Translations under genes and position numbers: made by a program | Source of the DNA: CAXMST01 sp032122625 | GTDB lineage: Bacteria > Actinomycetota > Thermoleophilia > Solirubrobacterales > 70-9 | NCBI GenBank assembly: GCA_032122625.1 | Contig: JAQBGG010000005.1 | Span: 1-26,246 of the forward strand | DNA: 26,246 nt | Direction of reading: 5' to 3' | Notes under the pieces: model-generated | Told to the model about the DNA's origin: nothing | Seen by the model: only the letters and a program-made list of their open reading frames with translations | The model's database searches: none | In this document: piece by piece, positions 21,964 to 26,246 of the stretch | Layout of the letters: each line of letters begins with the position of its first letter | Numbering within the stretch: position 1 is the stretch's first letter

Positions 21964-22281
21964 ATGGATCTATTCGGACTGAAGGACCACGAGCAACAGC
22001 ACGAGGATCTAGAACGTCATGTGCGACGGCTCGTCGAGGAGGTCGCGCAGCTGACGATCGATCTCGGCGAGACGCGGATGCAGCTGCGCAAGCTCGGGCT
22101 CGAGGTCGAGGGCAAGGTCTCGGTCGACGAGATCGACCCGGCGCTGGTCGGACTGAACGAGGGCATCAAGCGGGCGCGCGAGCAGCTCGGCGAGACCCAG
22201 GAGGCCGCCGAGGAGTCCTGGGACCAGCTGAGCAACGAGCTCGACACGGCCGTAAACGATCTGCGCGAGCAGTTCACTTAG
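21964..22281 (+). CDS. Small coiled-coil protein
   Basis: 105 residues, acidic and almost wholly helical with heptad-like spacing (LERHVRRLVEEVAQLTIDLG, then LRKLGLEVEGKV, then GIKRAREQLGETQEAAEESW), so a coiled-coil dimer or bundle is expected. No family or partner is recognised. ATG 21964 has AAGGGA about 8 bases upstream. It follows the HD-protein gene by 48 bp in the same direction and may be cotranscribed with it. Confidence 0.75.
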   Translation: MDLFGLKDHEQQHEDLERHVRRLVEEVAQLTIDLGETRMQLRKLGLEVEGKVSVDEIDPALVGLNEGIKRAREQLGETQEAAEESWDQLSNELDTAVNDLREQFT

Positions 22282-22318
22282 AGCTGAGCGCGGAAGAGCC
22301 AACCGTCCCGATCGAGGG

Positions 22319-22525
22319 CTAGGCCGCCCTACGGTGCCCTGAGCCCCTGTCCTCGCTCTGGTCGTAGAGGGGCGCGGCGGCGGCCTCGGCCTGGATCACG
22401 GCGATCGAGTGCTCGCAGCTCTGCTTGCTGGTCATCAGCTCCGAGGCGGCCATGATCTCGTTGTTGTCGCCGACGGCGCGCCACCAGTATTGGCCGTTCT
22501 CGCTGCGGCGGATGGCGAAGTACAT
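22319..22525 (-). CDS. DUF1508 (YegP-like) protein
   Basis: 68 residues. It carries the single DUF1508 repeat pattern: MYFAIRRSENGQYWWRAVGD, then NNEIMAASELMTSKQSCEHS, then a helix (IAVIQAEAAAA). Such small proteins fold as an alpha/beta unit of unknown role. ATG 22525 has GGAGGG 4 bases upstream. It converges on the coiled-coil gene and is 174 bp downstream of the PhoD gene on the same strand; that gap contains a large inverted repeat. Confidence 0.85.
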   Translation of the reverse strand: MYFAIRRSENGQYWWRAVGDNNEIMAASELMTSKQSCEHSIAVIQAEAAAAPLYDQSEDRGSGHRRAA

Positions 22526-22626
22526 CTGGCCCTCCTTCGCCGGCCGCGGGTTGGGGTTCGGGCTGCCTTGGTCTTATCGGGCCGACCTCAGGTGGATACC
22601 GGCCGCGCCGGACGACGCGGGCGGGG

Positions 22627-22696
22627 AAGCGACCCGCGGCTTCGGCTGACGCGCTCGGCTACCGCCTATCGGAATCCGCCCGTCGCGGGGTCGCTT
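22627..22696 (-). terminator. Large stem-loop after the PhoD gene
   Basis: AAGCGACCCGCG (from 22627) pairs with CGCGGGGTCGCTT (to 22696) with one bulged G, enclosing about 45 bases. In the transcribed direction it starts 3 bases after the PhoD stop. It may be a terminator, a 3' stabilising structure, or part of the leader of the DUF1508 gene. Confidence 0.35.
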
Positions 22697-22699
22697 TGG

Positions 22700-24379
22700 C
22701 TACTGCGCCGGAATGACGACTTGCGAACAGGGGCTTGCCCCTGGGTTCGCGGCAACGTCCCCGGTGTCGAGGACCGGCTGGTCGGAGTCGTCCAGCAGAT
22801 CGATCTTGAGCTGGCTCTTGGAGACGGCGACCTGCGCGTAGCTGAACTGATCGGTGGCGGCACACTGCATGCCGACGCCGGCCGGTGGCGCGGGCTTGAG
22901 GAAGGCGCTGGTGATCAGCGGGCCGGCGGCGGGGTTACCGGTCGCCGAGTTGATCTCATTCGAGTAGTTCTCGGTGGCGACGGGGCCGCTGGTGATGTCG
23001 AGGATGCCGGAGTCCTGGACGCCACCGGCGCCGAGGGTGCTGTAGCGGGCGTCGTTGACGAGGTTGGCGTGCACGTCGGTGGTCAGGAAGACGACGTTGG
23101 CAACGTTGTCCTCGAGGAAGTGCAGCAGCTCCTGGCGCTCGGACTCGTAGCCCTCCCAGCGATCGTAGGGAAGGGCGTAGTACTGCTGGATCGGCGTCTC
23201 GTTGAAGATCACCTTGAAGGTCGCATCCGACTTCTTGATCGCCTGCTTGAAGCTGGCGAGCTGGTTGGCGCCGAGCATCGTCCGCTGCGGATCGTTGATC
23301 GCCTCCAAACAGCCCGGCGGGACCGGGTTGGCGAGGGCGGGCACCAGGGCCGAGAAGACGTTGCGGGTGCTCTGCGGGGCGGTCGGGGCGAGGTCGGGAT
23401 TGCCACTGCCGGACGGGTTGTCGCAGACGCCGCTGTATTCGGCGCCCGCGGAGCGGAAGGAGCGCTCATCGAGAAAGAAGATCTCGAGGTTCTTGCCCCA
23501 GCGCTCGGTCCTGTAGATGCCGGACTTCTTCTTGAAGTGGACCGGGTTGTAGTCGGTGAAGGCCTCGACGCCCTGCTTGTAGAGCTTCTTGCCGCTGATC
23601 TTCGTGGTCCCCTGGGAGACGCCGTCGTTGCTGTAGGGGAAGGTGTTCTCCTCCTGGGAGAAGTCGTTGAGGAACTCGTGGTCGTCCCAGTGGGCGTAGT
23701 AGGCGGCGGAGCCGCGAGCCTTGGTCCAGGGCTTCTGCCCGAGGTTCGTCTTGTAAGCCGCCCACTTCTGCTTGACCGAGACCGCGACGTCCTTGAGCTT
23801 GTAGCCGGGGACCTCGGTGTCGGAGTAGATCGTGTCCCCCATCAGCACGTTGAAGTCGTTCTTCTGGGCCTTGATCCGCTTCCAGACCTCGAAGTTGTTC
23901 CAGTAGGGCTTCTTCTCCCCCTTCAGCGGCCGCGCGTCCTGGTCGCCGGCGAGAGCGAAGTGGATCGTCTTCGCCTGCTTCTTCTTCGGCGCCGTCTTGA
24001 ACTTGCCGGTATCGCTCTTCTTGCCGCCCTTCATGCAGAAGCGGTACTTGTAGGCGGCATTCGGCTTCAGGCCCTTGACCCGCTTCTGGACCGTCAGGTC
24101 GTTCGACTTCTTCGCCTTGACGACGTACTTGCTCTTCGCCTTCTTGGGGTCGCACTTGCCGAAGCCACCGCGTTTGGTGATCTGGATCAGAGCCTTGCCC
24201 TGCTTGCTCGCGCGCGCCCAAAGGATCGCCGAGTTGGTGCTGACGTCACCGGTGGAGACGCCGTACTTGAACCCCTCGGCCTTCGCCGATGCGCCCGGAG
24301 CCAGTGCCAGAGCTCCGAGGAGGCCAATCAGGACGAGGACCGGCAGAAGACGCGTACGGGAAGACCGCATGAACGTCAT
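22700..24379 (-). CDS. phoD: PhoD-type alkaline phosphatase/phosphodiesterase, exported
   Basis: 559 residues from ATG 24379. A signal peptide (RSSRTRLLPVLVLIGLLGAL, then APGASA) is followed by the PhoD N-terminal beta-domain (FKYGVSTGDVSTNSAILWAR) and the metallophosphoesterase domain. Metal-site residues are in FALAGDQDA, LMGDTIYSD, AHWDDHEFLND, FNETPIQQYY and TTDVHANL, all as in PhoD, which binds Fe/Ca and hydrolyses phosphate mono- and diesters. The signal has no clear twin-Arg motif, although PhoD proteins usually use Tat. A Lys-rich insertion (CDPKKAKSKYVVKAKKSND) is unusual. The chosen start avoids overlap with the helicase gene, which ends 32 bp upstream; a longer frame from 24505 would overlap it. 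It probably scavenges phosphate outside the cell. Confidence 0.88.
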   Translation of the reverse strand: MTFMRSSRTRLLPVLVLIGLLGALALAPGASAKAEGFKYGVSTGDVSTNSAILWARASKQGKALIQITKRGGFGKCDPKKAKSKYVVKAKKSNDLTVQKRVKGLKPNAAYKYRFCMKGGKKSDTGKFKTAPKKKQAKTIHFALAGDQDARPLKGEKKPYWNNFEVWKRIKAQKNDFNVLMGDTIYSDTEVPGYKLKDVAVSVKQKWAAYKTNLGQKPWTKARGSAAYYAHWDDHEFLNDFSQEENTFPYSNDGVSQGTTKISGKKLYKQGVEAFTDYNPVHFKKKSGIYRTERWGKNLEIFFLDERSFRSAGAEYSGVCDNPSGSGNPDLAPTAPQSTRNVFSALVPALANPVPPGCLEAINDPQRTMLGANQLASFKQAIKKSDATFKVIFNETPIQQYYALPYDRWEGYESERQELLHFLEDNVANVVFLTTDVHANLVNDARYSTLGAGGVQDSGILDITSGPVATENYSNEINSATGNPAAGPLITSAFLKPAPPAGVGMQCAATDQFSYAQVAVSKSQLKIDLLDDSDQPVLDTGDVAANPGASPCSQVVIPAQ

Positions 24380-24411
24380 CAAATCAGATCCAGCGCCCAG
24401 GCAGCCTCCGG

Positions 24412-26246
<1,835 letters not shown>

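Overview
The window is high-GC DNA with dense coding on both strands. It looks like a soil actinobacterium of the class Thermoleophilia (Solirubrobacterales type). The basis is the codon bias, frequent GTG/TTG starts, many class III nucleotide cyclases fused to other domains, and a basic C-terminal tail (KVKRNRGKGTAKLTV) on a secreted beta-propeller that I associate with secreted proteins of that group. This placement is inference; no rRNA or other marker gene is present. I see no CRISPR array, insertion sequence, prophage or complete tRNA.

Layout. 1-456: frameshifted, truncated remnant of a PAS-like/cyclase gene, closed by a strong hairpin. 575-2701: cupin gene and TetR regulator (divergent), then a GST-fold protein; a shared AAAC-N5-GTTT dyad lies in both control regions. 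2730-6156: two ~152-bp direct repeats, each ending in a sequence like the 3' half of a tRNA, bracketing a two-gene minus-strand operon (MFS transporter with cyclic-nucleotide-binding domain, then hydrolase-cyclase fusion). 6212-7411: small minus-strand genes (HTH, Ada-type zinc protein, GYD protein). 7597-9879: soluble cyclase with a likely CTG start, glutaredoxin-like protein, methyltransferase. 9919-14163: small alpha/beta-barrel protein (minus), then a six-TM cyclase coupled to a 30-codon upstream ORF, then a kinase/phospho-lyase fusion. 14372-16435: lipoprotein, MscS channel, CDGSH iron-sulfur protein. 16518-19239: secreted beta-propeller (minus) diverging from a BAAT-type acyl-CoA thioesterase across a 13-C tract. 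19375-22281: histone H1-like protein, a second hydrolase-cyclase fusion with a degenerate hydrolase, an HD alarmone-hydrolase-like protein and a coiled-coil protein. 22319-26246 (minus): DUF1508 protein, PhoD-type phosphatase, and a RecQ helicase cut by the window end.

The unifying theme is nucleotide second messengers: four apparently intact class III cyclases of three architectures plus one remnant, one protein with a cAMP/cGMP-binding domain encoded in an overlapping operon with a cyclase, and a SpoT-like HD protein just after another cyclase. The most unusual items are the tRNA-like direct repeats around the cyclase/cNMP-transporter operon, the TAGTG-coupled leader ORF before the membrane cyclase, and the cyclase whose only well-placed start is CTG.
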